This document shows, piece by piece, positions 7,451-15,192 of a stretch of 40,908 nt of DNA (its first letter is position 1; each line of letters opens with the position of its first letter). The translations under genes were made by a program, and so were the position numbers. The notes beneath the pieces are model-generated. The model ran no database searches. It worked only from the letters and a program-made list of their open reading frames with translations, and was not told the DNA's origin. The stretch is from Pyrinomonadaceae bacterium (GTDB lineage: Bacteria > Acidobacteriota > Blastocatellia > Pyrinomonadales > Pyrinomonadaceae): assembly GCA_013003215.1 (NCBI GenBank), contig JABDKD010000072.1:1-40908 (forward strand), in the 5' to 3' direction.

Positions 7451-8638
7451 CTATTCCGCTAAGCGTATGCCGGTGAATTGCCAACGAAGATTGGGATGAA
7501 AGAAATTCCTATAGGTGTTACGGCTGTGCCCCTTTGGGGTCACGGAGGAGGCTCCACGCAACACTTTCTGATTTACCATGAATTTGCCGTTGTATTCCCC
7601 GACCGCGCCATCGGCAAGTTCGAATCCCGGGTAGGGCTCATAGGAACTTGCGGTCCATTCCCAACGGCTGCCCCATTCAAAGTTGCTCGATGCTGCCTCC
7701 CACTCGAATTCAGTAGGAAGTCTTTTTCCACTCCATTCAGCAAAAGCTGAGGCCTCATAGAATGAAATGTGACAAACAGGGGATTCGAGGTTTAGTTCAC
7801 GACGGCCTGAAAGCGTGTAACTCGAGTAAGAACCATCATCTTCAAGACGCCAATAGAGTGGGGAGTCGATCTTGTTACCTTTGACCCAGTCCCAGCCTTC
7901 GGAGTGCCATAACCTGTGATCCTCATAGCCGCCATCTTTGATGAAGTTAACGAAATCACGGTTTCTAACCAGATCCTTGCTAACGCTGAAGTCGTCCAAA
8001 TAGACCTTGTGGCGGGCCAGTTCATTGTCAAAACAAAATCCATCACCAATATGGCCGATCTCGTAAATCCCTGAGGCCAGTGAAGTTATTCCATTCGCAT
8101 CACGGGGGCCGTTCTCACTTGGACAGAAATCCTCCCGATAAACGATGTCCAACGGGTTCAGCGAAAATGTATATTTCAGGTCGGTAAGGAAGAGCTCCTG
8201 ATGCTGCTGCTCGTGATTGATTCCAAGCTCTACCAATGCGAGCAGTTCCTCACCGGGACCGCCGGCAAAAAACTTCTCCATCGATGCTTCGACGTGGCGT
8301 CGGTATTCAAAGACTTCTGCAACCGTTGGACGGCTGAGGTCTCCACGCTTGTGACGATCAGTCCTTTCTCCGATTGTGTTGTAGTAGCTGTTGAAGAGAA
8401 AACCAAACGAGGGATCGAACAATTTGTAGCCTTTGAGGTTTTCACGCAGGATCATTTCCTCAAAAAACCAGGTTGTGTGGGCAATGTTCCACTTTGCCGG
8501 CGAAACGTCCACAGTTGGTTGTGGAATGTAATCTTCGGTCTCAAGCGGCTCGCACAATCGTTCGGTTTCGGCTCTTGTTTCGAGAAATCTATTCCTGATC
8601 TCCTCGGTGTCAGTGCCTTTCACTACAGCTGAATGCAT
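7451..8638 (-). CDS. egtB: Ergothioneine biosynthesis sulfoxide synthase
   Basis: Non-haem iron enzyme that joins a sulfur donor (cysteine or gamma-glutamylcysteine) to hercynine with O2. The N-terminal DinB-like domain supplies the three-His iron site: H54 in AHTTWFFEE, and H142 and H146 in NHEQQHQE. The C-terminal FGE-sulfatase-like domain shows GIYEIGHIGDGFCFDNE, RLPTEFEWEAA, RWEWTASSYEPYPGF and KVLRGAS. A Tyr pair lies at 85-86 (NSYYNTIGER); from memory, a paired Tyr was described in the acidobacterial Chloracidobacterium EgtB. The ATG at 8638 is chosen because residues just after it align with known EgtB starts (RFLETRAETERLCEPL). The frame stays open to 8890, but that would overlap the HEAT-repeat gene. 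No EgtA or EgtC lies nearby, which fits a cysteine-using type. Confidence 0.93.
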   Translation of the reverse strand: MHSAVVKGTDTEEIRNRFLETRAETERLCEPLETEDYIPQPTVDVSPAKWNIAHTTWFFEEMILRENLKGYKLFDPSFGFLFNSYYNTIGERTDRHKRGDLSRPTVAEVFEYRRHVEASMEKFFAGGPGEELLALVELGINHEQQHQELFLTDLKYTFSLNPLDIVYREDFCPSENGPRDANGITSLASGIYEIGHIGDGFCFDNELARHKVYLDDFSVSKDLVRNRDFVNFIKDGGYEDHRLWHSEGWDWVKGNKIDSPLYWRLEDDGSYSSYTLSGRRELNLESPVCHISFYEASAFAEWSGKRLPTEFEWEAASSNFEWGSRWEWTASSYEPYPGFELADGAVGEYNGKFMVNQKVLRGASSVTPKGHSRNTYRNFFHPNLRWQFTGIRLAE

Positions 8639-8711
8639 AAAGACATTAAAACAAATCGGTTGTTTAAACTGAAATTCAGGAGACGAAGACTTGGTGAGCG
8701 GGAATAACGGA

Positions 8712-9599
8712 TCAGCCAATTTTTGCCAAAGCTTCCCGGCAAACTTGGGCAAGTATGTAATCGGAGCCGGCGGAATACTTCTCAAGCGATGCCTTAGCCC
8801 TAGGTGATCCAATAGCGCCAAGGGCAAATGCAGCTTCGCGACGTGTATCCGCGAACTCTTTCGGGTTCGAAAGCACCCTGATAAGAACATCTACACGTGT
8901 TAACATCTTAGGCTCAATTGGTCCTTGCGCCGACGAAATCGCCCCTTTCAAGATGAAATCCGAAGGCACCGAATCAGAGGGCTCCTTTCCGGCAAGCGCC
9001 TCCGCGATCTGTCCAATCGAACGGGCCGCGGATCTCCGGAGAAAGGCCCGCTTCTTCTTTGGCTTCTTTTTCAATAACGATACGAGTGGATCAATAGCAG
9101 CCGGACTACCGATCCTTCCAAGTGAATAGGCCGCCGTGGCCCGGACCTCTTTGTCTTTGTCAGAAAGCAATGCGGCAATCACGCTGTTCGCACTCACCGG
9201 GTCACTGATATCGGCCAAAGCAAACAGGGCCTCTTTTCTGACAAATGCCGACTTGGCAGACAAAAACGGAATAACAAGGCTCGAAGCGTCGCGAGGAGGA
9301 AGGTAAATAACTGTGCGGATTGCAGTTGCCCGGACGATCTCGGATTCGTCCCGAAGGGCTTTTTCGGCGATTCGGGATGCTGATTCGCTCTTCAATCGTC
9401 CAAGTGCGAGGAGGGCATTGCGTTTGACGTTTATTGTGCCTAACGAAACTTGTTCCGAAAGCACTTCCAGTTCTCGCTCGGTTTGCGCACTAATTTGGGC
9501 ACACAAAAGCCCTGCCAAAAGCAGGGCCGGAACTGAATATGACAAAACGGAAATCAGCGAGCGGGATGTTGAAATGACTTTCTTCGGAGGAGTTCCCAT
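8712..9599 (-). CDS. Exported HEAT-repeat protein
   Basis: A 295-residue protein with an N-terminal hydrophobic export signal (about residues 14-39, SVPALLLAGLL to QISAQ), followed by about six HEAT/PBS-lyase-type helical repeats. Recognisable units include RNALLALGRLKSES, IVRATAIRTV, FVRKEALFALADI, EVRATAAYSLGRIGSPAAID, RRSAARSIGQIAEAL and TRREAAFALGAIGSPRAK. HEAT solenoids are protein-interaction scaffolds; the partner is unknown and location is probably periplasmic. The start overlaps the upstream small ORF by 46 nt and has only a weak ribosome-binding site, so translation is likely coupled. It precedes egtB by 73 nt on the same strand, a position that does not by itself imply a role in ergothioneine synthesis. 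Confidence 0.85.
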   Translation of the reverse strand: MGTPPKKVISTSRSLISVLSYSVPALLLAGLLCAQISAQTERELEVLSEQVSLGTINVKRNALLALGRLKSESASRIAEKALRDESEIVRATAIRTVIYLPPRDASSLVIPFLSAKSAFVRKEALFALADISDPVSANSVIAALLSDKDKEVRATAAYSLGRIGSPAAIDPLVSLLKKKPKKKRAFLRRSAARSIGQIAEALAGKEPSDSVPSDFILKGAISSAQGPIEPKMLTRVDVLIRVLSNPKEFADTRREAAFALGAIGSPRAKASLEKYSAGSDYILAQVCREALAKIG

Positions 9600-9757
9600 T
9601 CGTAAACCTGTCGGGCCCTGCGATTCTCGTAGGAGTTTGCCAAAACGGATATCAACTCATCGCTGTTTGCAGTTTCAAAATTAACTTTCGAGTCTGCGTT
9701 TTTCTTGGGTGTTTTCTTTGACCCTCTTGAGGGTTTTCCGGTTGCTTGCTTGACCAT
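9554..9757 (-). CDS. Small basic protein, leader ORF of the HEAT/egt transcript
   Basis: A 67-residue ORF with an excellent ribosome-binding site (AAGGAGG at 9763-9769, 5 nt before the ATG), which is the main reason to accept it. The first 25 residues are Lys/Ser/Gly-rich (MVKQATGKPSRGSKKTPKK) and the rest looks like a single amphipathic helix (ELISVLANSYENRRARQVYEWELL). It overlaps the HEAT-protein start by 46 nt in another frame, suggesting translational coupling. The family is not recognised. It could be a regulatory leader peptide or a small structural protein. Confidence 0.6.
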   Translation of the reverse strand: MVKQATGKPSRGSKKTPKKNADSKVNFETANSDELISVLANSYENRRARQVYEWELLRRKSFQHPAR

Positions 9758-9912
9758 TGCTGCCTCCTTCGGCGCAAGGTCACGTCTAACTATCGGAAGG
9801 TGACCCTGCGGTATGCGACTGAGTAAATCTTCATAAAGTCTACTAGAATAAGCCTGCTCGCCCTTTAGGCGGATTTTTTAAGACTAGCATAGAGCGCGAG
9901 ATGCTTGCAATA

Positions 9913-9940
9913 ACTATATAAACTGGACATCAGTACCCAA
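9913..9940 (-). promoter_or_regulatory. Candidate sigma70-like promoter of the leftward HEAT/egt/birA operon
   Basis: Read on the minus strand: TTGGGT (9940-9935), a 16-nt spacer, then TATAGT (9918-9913). The -10 is a 5/6 match and the -35 a 3/6 match. A start near 9906 would give a leader of about 150 nt before the small ORF. A GGTCAC/GTGACC inverted repeat (about 9779-9804) lies in that leader just upstream of the ribosome-binding site. Confidence 0.35.
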
Positions 9941-9992
9941 TTAAAATAAGATTCGTCTGTGGCTTTTTATCTTAGAAATCTCATCCTTACCT

Positions 9993-10030
9993 AGCCGCTC
10001 ACCCTTTGAAATATAGGGCGTGAAGCGGCT
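9993..10030 (+). promoter_or_regulatory. Long hairpin in the leuS upstream region
   Basis: AGCCGCT (9993-9999) pairs perfectly with AGCGGCT (10024-10030). The inner CAC/GTG and CCT/AGG pairs are interrupted by small bulges around an AT-rich loop. No T tract follows on either strand, so it is not a normal terminator. It lies about 150 nt before the leuS start and could be a leader RNA structure or a protein site; the function is unknown. Confidence 0.35.
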
Positions 10031-10181
10031 GTGCTCCGCAAACTCCTACTTAACACATACTCACTTTTTCTGACGTTTACTGTTTCCAAAAGAGAATCAG
10101 GCAGTGAGGTATAGATCATGCCGGTTGATGAGTTCCGGCGATACGAGGCAGGCGCTATGAAAGCGCAGGAAATGTAAGAGA

Positions 10182-12791
10182 ATGGACGAAAAATATTTTC
10201 CCGCAAAAATCGAACGAAAATGGCAGGAACGGTGGGCCGAAAGAGGCACTTTTGAGGTTGCGCCGGATGATGAAAAGCGAAAGTTTTATTGCCTTGAGAT
10301 GCTTCCATATCCGTCCGGACGGCTTCACATGGGGCATGTTCGGAATTATTCAATTGGAGATGCCCTGAGCTGGTATAAGCGGCTTCAGGGGTTTAACGTG
10401 CTGCATCCGATCGGTTGGGACTCGTTTGGTCAGCCGGCGGAGCAGGCGGCGATCAAGCAGGGCGTGAACCCGCGTGACTGGACCGAGGACAACATCGAAC
10501 AGATGAAGGCGCAGCTCAAGACCCTGGGTATCGGATACGACTGGTCGCGGGAAATGGCCGCGCATCGACCGGACTATTACAAGTTCGACCAGTGGTTCTT
10601 CCTGAAAATGCTCGAAAAAGGGCTTGCATACCGAAAGGATTCTGAGGTCAATTGGTGTCCTAAATGCGAAACGACGCTTTCGAACGAGCAGGCTTCGGGC
10701 GGGATATGCTGGCGCTGCGGTTCGCCTGTCGAAAAGCAGAACCGTCCGCAATGGTTTCTGAAGATCACAGACTATGCTGATGAACTCCTGGCGGATATGT
10801 CGGAGATCGAAGATGGCTGGCCGGAACGCGTCCTGACGATGCAGAAAAACTGGATCGGGAAGAGTAAAGGGGCCAACGTTAGGTTTGCTTTAAGTGGTTC
10901 GGAAAACACACAAATCGAGGTGTTTACAACGAGAATCGACACGATTTTTGGAGTCAACGCCATCGTCCTCGCTCCGGATCATCCAATAGTGGAGGAACAC
11001 TTTGAGAGCTTTGAGTCCGGGGTCCGCGAGAAGATCGTTGAAATCCGGGCCGGGCAGGCGAAACCGGTGGATTACGGAGAGGAAGTTGAGAAGGCAGGTG
11101 TCGCCACGGGCTTGTCAGCGGTGAATTCGTTCAGCAGCGAAGAAGTCCCGGTTTGGGTCGGAAACTATGTGTTGATGAGTTACGGCACGGGAGCGGTCAT
11201 GTCGGTACCCGCTCACGATGAAAGGGACGGTGAATTTGCACGGAAATATGATTTGGACATACGACACGTCGTGATGCCCGTTGATGAAGAAGCTGAAGGC
11301 GATGTGTTTACCGGTTACGGAAAACTGGAAAACTCGGGTGAGTGGTCGGGTCTGGATTCGAAGGAAGCGATCCTTTCGATGACCACGCATGCGGAAACCG
11401 AGGGCTTTGGAGAATCGGCCGAGACGTATCGATTGCGGGACTGGGGTATTTCGCGGCAGCGGTTTTGGGGAGCTCCGATTCCGATAGTTTACTGTGCAAG
11501 CTGCGGAGCAGTGCCGGTTTCGATTTCTGAGCTCCCGGTCGAATTGCCTGAATCGGCGCCATTTACGGGAGTAGGTGAATCTCCTCTCGCGAAGGTTTCG
11601 GATTTCGTAAATACGGAATGCCCCAAATGCGGTGAGGCGGCGAAACGTGAGACGGATACCATGGACACGTTTGTCGATTCGACGTGGTATTACTATCGTT
11701 ATCTCGATCCGCAAAATGGCGATGCGCCGTTTGATAAGGAAGCGGCCGAATACTGGATGCCGGTCGATCTTTATATCGGGGGAATCGATCATGCGGTGAT
11801 GCATCTGCTCTACACGCGTTTTTGGACAAAGATGATGCGGGATATTGGACTCGTGAGTTTTTCTGAGCCCGTAAACCGGTTATTGACACAGGGAATGGTA
11901 GTTGGAGAATCATTCTACTCGAAGGATGCCGAATCTTATGTTTTCGCGGATGATGTTGAAATCGAAAGGGATGATGCCGGCAAGATCGTAAACGCCAGGA
12001 TGAAGGATGGCGGCGGCGAAGTACGGATTGCTGTCGAAAAAATGGGCAAGTCCAAGCTCAACGGAGTGGACCCGGATGACATGATCGAAGTCTACGGTGC
12101 CGATGCCGTGCGACTGTTTGTGATGTTTGCAGCACCGGTTGAGAACGAGTTGGTGTGGCAGGAATCCGGTATTGAGGGGGCCGTCAGGTTCCTCCAGCGG
12201 GTTTGGAGATTCGTTCATAAGTGGCGTTCCTCGATAGCTTCTGCTCCCCGGGAAGTGCCGAATGACCTATCAAAGGAGGCGGTCGCATTGCGGCGCAAAG
12301 CGCATCAAACTGCGGCGAAGATCACGGAAAGCTTTGAATCCGGACAGTTTAATACACCGGTTGCATCCTTGATGGAGCTTTCAAACGCCTTGGGCGATTT
12401 CAAGGTTGAAACTGAAAACGCATCCGAGGGCGATCGGTTTGCGGTAAGCGAGGCGGTACGGTTCTTGATCATCATGCTGGCCCCCTATTCACCCCACACT
12501 GCTGAGGAGCTTTGGGAAGCTGTAACCAATTCCGAAACCGGAATCGTTGAATCCGGGGGCCGGTTTCCTGTATTTGACGAAGAAGTTGCAGAAGAGAGCG
12601 AGATTGAAATTGCAGTTCAGGTTAACGGAAAGCTGCGTTCCAAGGTAATGGCACCGGCAGGTGCTGACAATCAAACTCTTGAGAATCTCGCGCGCGCTGA
12701 CGGAAAGATCGCTGACCACACAAACGGGAAAGAAGTCATCAAAGTGATTGTAGTTCCAAACCGTTTGGTCAATATCGTCGTAAAAGGTTAA
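10182..12791 (+). CDS. leuS: Leucyl-tRNA synthetase
   Basis: Charges tRNA-Leu with leucine in the cytoplasm. At 869 residues it has the usual bacterial length. Class I motifs are present: HMGH at 49-52 in PYPSGRLHMGHVRNYSIGD, and the second signature as KMGKS (in EKMGKSKLNGVDPDD), a variant of KMSKS. The zinc-finger-like CPKC...CWRC (NWCPKCETTLSNEQ), a CP1 editing domain with VFTTRIDTIFGVN and YGTGAVMSVPAHDERD, the catalytic WGISRQRFWGAPIPIVYC, and TWYYYRYLDP are all in order. An anticodon-binding domain and a C-terminal domain (IAVQVNGKLRSKV) complete it. It appears monocistronic, with a leader containing a hairpin; no T-box is apparent. Confidence 0.98.
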   Translation: MDEKYFPAKIERKWQERWAERGTFEVAPDDEKRKFYCLEMLPYPSGRLHMGHVRNYSIGDALSWYKRLQGFNVLHPIGWDSFGQPAEQAAIKQGVNPRDWTEDNIEQMKAQLKTLGIGYDWSREMAAHRPDYYKFDQWFFLKMLEKGLAYRKDSEVNWCPKCETTLSNEQASGGICWRCGSPVEKQNRPQWFLKITDYADELLADMSEIEDGWPERVLTMQKNWIGKSKGANVRFALSGSENTQIEVFTTRIDTIFGVNAIVLAPDHPIVEEHFESFESGVREKIVEIRAGQAKPVDYGEEVEKAGVATGLSAVNSFSSEEVPVWVGNYVLMSYGTGAVMSVPAHDERDGEFARKYDLDIRHVVMPVDEEAEGDVFTGYGKLENSGEWSGLDSKEAILSMTTHAETEGFGESAETYRLRDWGISRQRFWGAPIPIVYCASCGAVPVSISELPVELPESAPFTGVGESPLAKVSDFVNTECPKCGEAAKRETDTMDTFVDSTWYYYRYLDPQNGDAPFDKEAAEYWMPVDLYIGGIDHAVMHLLYTRFWTKMMRDIGLVSFSEPVNRLLTQGMVVGESFYSKDAESYVFADDVEIERDDAGKIVNARMKDGGGEVRIAVEKMGKSKLNGVDPDDMIEVYGADAVRLFVMFAAPVENELVWQESGIEGAVRFLQRVWRFVHKWRSSIASAPREVPNDLSKEAVALRRKAHQTAAKITESFESGQFNTPVASLMELSNALGDFKVETENASEGDRFAVSEAVRFLIIMLAPYSPHTAEELWEAVTNSETGIVESGGRFPVFDEEVAEESEIEIAVQVNGKLRSKVMAPAGADNQTLENLARADGKIADHTNGKEVIKVIVVPNRLVNIVVKG

Positions 12792-12857
12792 CGGGCCGAC
12801 GTTTTATCCAAATTCGGCGTGATTGAGTGTTTAAGGTCGTCAGGTGGCGCGAATACC

Positions 12858-12886
12858 TTGATCGAGTACCGTAAAGCATTTAGAAT
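12858..12886 (+). promoter_or_regulatory. Sigma70-like promoter of the kinase operon
   Basis: TTGATC (12858-12863), exactly 17 nt, then TAGAAT (12881-12886). This gives 4/6 and 5/6 matches to the consensus with optimal spacing, about 48 nt before the kinase start codon. Confidence 0.5.
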
Positions 12887-12934
12887 TAGGTTTTATGCGG
12901 TCGGGAAGGCTGCCTGCGACTTCGGGTCATATTT

Positions 12935-15187
12935 ATGAAAGAGTGCCAACACTGTAAAGCCTGCTATTCAGACGAGGTGGCAAATTGTCCGGCTGACGGC
13001 ATGCCTACTGTGCACACGATCAGTGGTGAACCGGTTCTCGACGGCAAATATAAACTCGAAAGTAGAATCGGTCAGGGCGGTATGGGCGTTGTTTACCGGG
13101 CTCGCCACTCCTACCTAAAGACTCTGCATGCGATCAAGATCATCTTGCCCGACCTCGTAGGAAATGACCCACAACTAGTCACGAGATTTCGTCAGGAAGC
13201 TTTGGCCGCCGCAGCGATTCGTCATCAAAACGTCGTTCAGGTAACAGATTACGGTGTTGCCCAGGACACGATGCCGTTCCTGGTCATGGAATTTGTCGAA
13301 GGGGAATCACTACATGATTTGCTCGCTCGTGAGAAACGCCTGAGCCCCGAAAAGGCGTTCGAACTGGTGAAGGCAATGTGTGCAGGAATCGGTGCGGCTC
13401 ACCGCCAGGGCATTGTTCATCGCGACATGAAACCTCTCAACATCATGCTGTTGAAAGGCAAGAGCAGTGCTGCTGAGGCGGTCAAGATCCTCGATTTTGG
13501 GTTGGCGAAGATCAAGTCCGGCGAACTTCTCGGTTCGTTTATTCAAGCCCAGACGACCGGATTGATGGGTTCGCCTTATTACATGGCCCCAGAGCAGTGG
13601 TCTGACGAGGACCTTGGTCCCCAGTCTGATATTTACTCGATTGGTGTGATGTTGTATCAAATGCTTGCGGGTGATGTTCCTTTTAAAGGGTCTTCCATAC
13701 CGGCGATCATGCAGAAGCATCTGAATGAGCCTCCGCCGCCCTTTTCAGAAAAAGGTGTGTCGATTCCTCCGGCGATCGAGAAAACGGTGCTTCGTACACT
13801 GGCGAAGAAAACCTCTGAGAGAACCCAGACGGTCGAACAGTTTGTTGCGGAATATGAAGCAGCGCTGAAGGGCGAGGCAATTCCAGCTGCGACACAGACC
13901 GCACTCCCGTCAGCACCACTGAAAGTTTTGACTAATCCGCCAAAATCCTCAGTCTATTTAAATGATGTTTCTGTCGGAGAAAGCCGCGATGATGGCTGGC
14001 TCTTACTCGAGGGGGTGCAGAGCGGACAACATTTGTTACGTGTAAACCATTCCGGTTACAGGGAATGGAGCGAATCCGTGGTATGCGATGGCAATCCTCG
14101 TGAAGTGGTCGCAAGACTCGAACCGGCGGAGGCTACGTCCCCCGAAATACCAAAACCTGACGAGACCTTGGGCGGAAGCACCGGCGATGCCGCAGCCGGA
14201 CAGACCAATGTTACTCCCGTAGAGAATACGGCCGGTATTCAAAGCATCCACCAGCAATCGGCAGTCTCTCAGCCGATACCCCAAAAACGCGGTTTCTTTA
14301 GTCCTCTTACCCTTGCTCTAATTGGAATATTTGGTCTATTGGTACTGACTGGTATTGGGACGGTAGGCGCTTATGTGTTTGGCGCATTCGACGGTTTGCT
14401 GGGACGGAATGAACCGTCCCCAACCGCAACACCGGTCCAAAGCCCTACGGGTCAGACCACTGGGCAAGATCGATTTCAAAATGAATTGATCAGAATTGAG
14501 GGCGGTACGTTAAAAATGGGTCGCAATGACGGAACGCCATTTGAAAAACCTGAACACGAGGTGAAAGTCGAGAGTTTCTCGATGGATAAGACCGAGGTGA
14601 CGAATGCCGAGTATTATGCCTTCATTACTGAGACGGATTATCCACAGATCCCCGTAGATTGGGTGGCAATGAGTAAGAAACCCGTTGCCGGAAAGGAACT
14701 AATGCCCGTTCGTTATGTCAGTATTGAGGATGCCGAGGCGTTCGCAAAATGGAGATCAGAACGAGACGGAAAGCAATATCGGCTGCCAACCGAAGCTGAG
14801 TGGGAATTTGCAGCGAGGAATGGTTCAGAAGGAACACTTTATCCTTGGGGAGATGAGCACCGTGCCGAGTGTGCTGTGGTTGGCAAGCTCGCCGCGACGC
14901 CTGAAAAGGTGGGTTCCAAAGAATGTGGCGCTACGAAGAGCGGCATTCAGGACCTCGTGGGAAATGTCTTTGAATGGACTTCCTCTGAAGCAAAGCCTTA
15001 CCCGGGCGGTCCGGTTGCGATCCAGAATCGATCAGATAAACGCCTTATGATAATTCGAGGCGGATCGGCCTTCAGGGATCAAAATGGAAAGAACTCCGAA
15101 ACGTCCACATTTAGGTTGGGTGTCCAGGAGGATTTAAGGGATAACCGGCTTGGGTTTAGGCTCGTTACCTCGGACGGCAATCGTTGA
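12935..15187 (+). CDS. Transmembrane Ser/Thr protein kinase with PEGA and FGE-sulfatase domains
   Basis: A 750-residue Hanks-type kinase. The N-terminus has a Cys cluster (C4, C7, C10, C18: possible zinc knuckle). The kinase domain (about 39-310) is intact: GQGGMGVVY loop (46-54), ATP Lys68 (HAIKII), HRDMKPLNI (162-170), DFGL (187-190), MAPE (217-220). A PEGA-like domain follows (about 329-397, LTNPPKSSVYLND...GQHLLRVNHSGY), then one membrane segment (457-482). The C-terminal FGE-sulfatase/SUMF1-like domain (about 512-748, GGTLKMG, RLPTEAEWEFAAR, GNVFEWTSS, IRGGSA, LGFRLV) should be extracytoplasmic. PEGA lies before the membrane segment, which is unusual if PEGA binds envelope components. 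The stop overlaps a possible TTG start of the TPR gene. The activating signal and targets are unknown; the downstream FHA protein is a candidate partner. Confidence 0.93.
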   Translation: MKECQHCKACYSDEVANCPADGMPTVHTISGEPVLDGKYKLESRIGQGGMGVVYRARHSYLKTLHAIKIILPDLVGNDPQLVTRFRQEALAAAAIRHQNVVQVTDYGVAQDTMPFLVMEFVEGESLHDLLAREKRLSPEKAFELVKAMCAGIGAAHRQGIVHRDMKPLNIMLLKGKSSAAEAVKILDFGLAKIKSGELLGSFIQAQTTGLMGSPYYMAPEQWSDEDLGPQSDIYSIGVMLYQMLAGDVPFKGSSIPAIMQKHLNEPPPPFSEKGVSIPPAIEKTVLRTLAKKTSERTQTVEQFVAEYEAALKGEAIPAATQTALPSAPLKVLTNPPKSSVYLNDVSVGESRDDGWLLLEGVQSGQHLLRVNHSGYREWSESVVCDGNPREVVARLEPAEATSPEIPKPDETLGGSTGDAAAGQTNVTPVENTAGIQSIHQQSAVSQPIPQKRGFFSPLTLALIGIFGLLVLTGIGTVGAYVFGAFDGLLGRNEPSPTATPVQSPTGQTTGQDRFQNELIRIEGGTLKMGRNDGTPFEKPEHEVKVESFSMDKTEVTNAEYYAFITETDYPQIPVDWVAMSKKPVAGKELMPVRYVSIEDAEAFAKWRSERDGKQYRLPTEAEWEFAARNGSEGTLYPWGDEHRAECAVVGKLAATPEKVGSKECGATKSGIQDLVGNVFEWTSSEAKPYPGGPVAIQNRSDKRLMIIRGGSAFRDQNGKNSETSTFRLGVQEDLRDNRLGFRLVTSDGNR

Positions 15188-15192
15188 GAAAT

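Larger units (their letters stand above)
9758..10181. other. Divergent intergenic region before leuS and the egt-side operon
   Basis: About 420 bases without a convincing gene. It contains the leader and candidate promoter of the leftward operon, a weak short hairpin followed by T6 (CGCC/GGCG, 9859-9879), and a long hairpin at 9993-10030 in the presumed leuS leader. No tRNA or recognisable riboswitch is seen. Confidence 0.6.

Noticed and set aside
8639-8890. Extended N-terminus of egtB up to an ATG at 8890
   Set aside because: The extra 84 residues do not resemble EgtB and would overlap the end of the HEAT-repeat gene. The ATG at 8638 gives the normal EgtB start.
9991-10353. 120-residue minus-strand ORF across the leuS start
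   Set aside because: It overlaps the hairpin and the beginning of leuS, with no ribosome-binding site and no family similarity that I can see.
11115-11804. 229-residue minus-strand ORF opposite leuS
   Set aside because: It lies entirely antisense to a clear leucyl-tRNA synthetase gene, is rich in Arg/His/Ile as typical of shadow frames, and has no recognisable domain.
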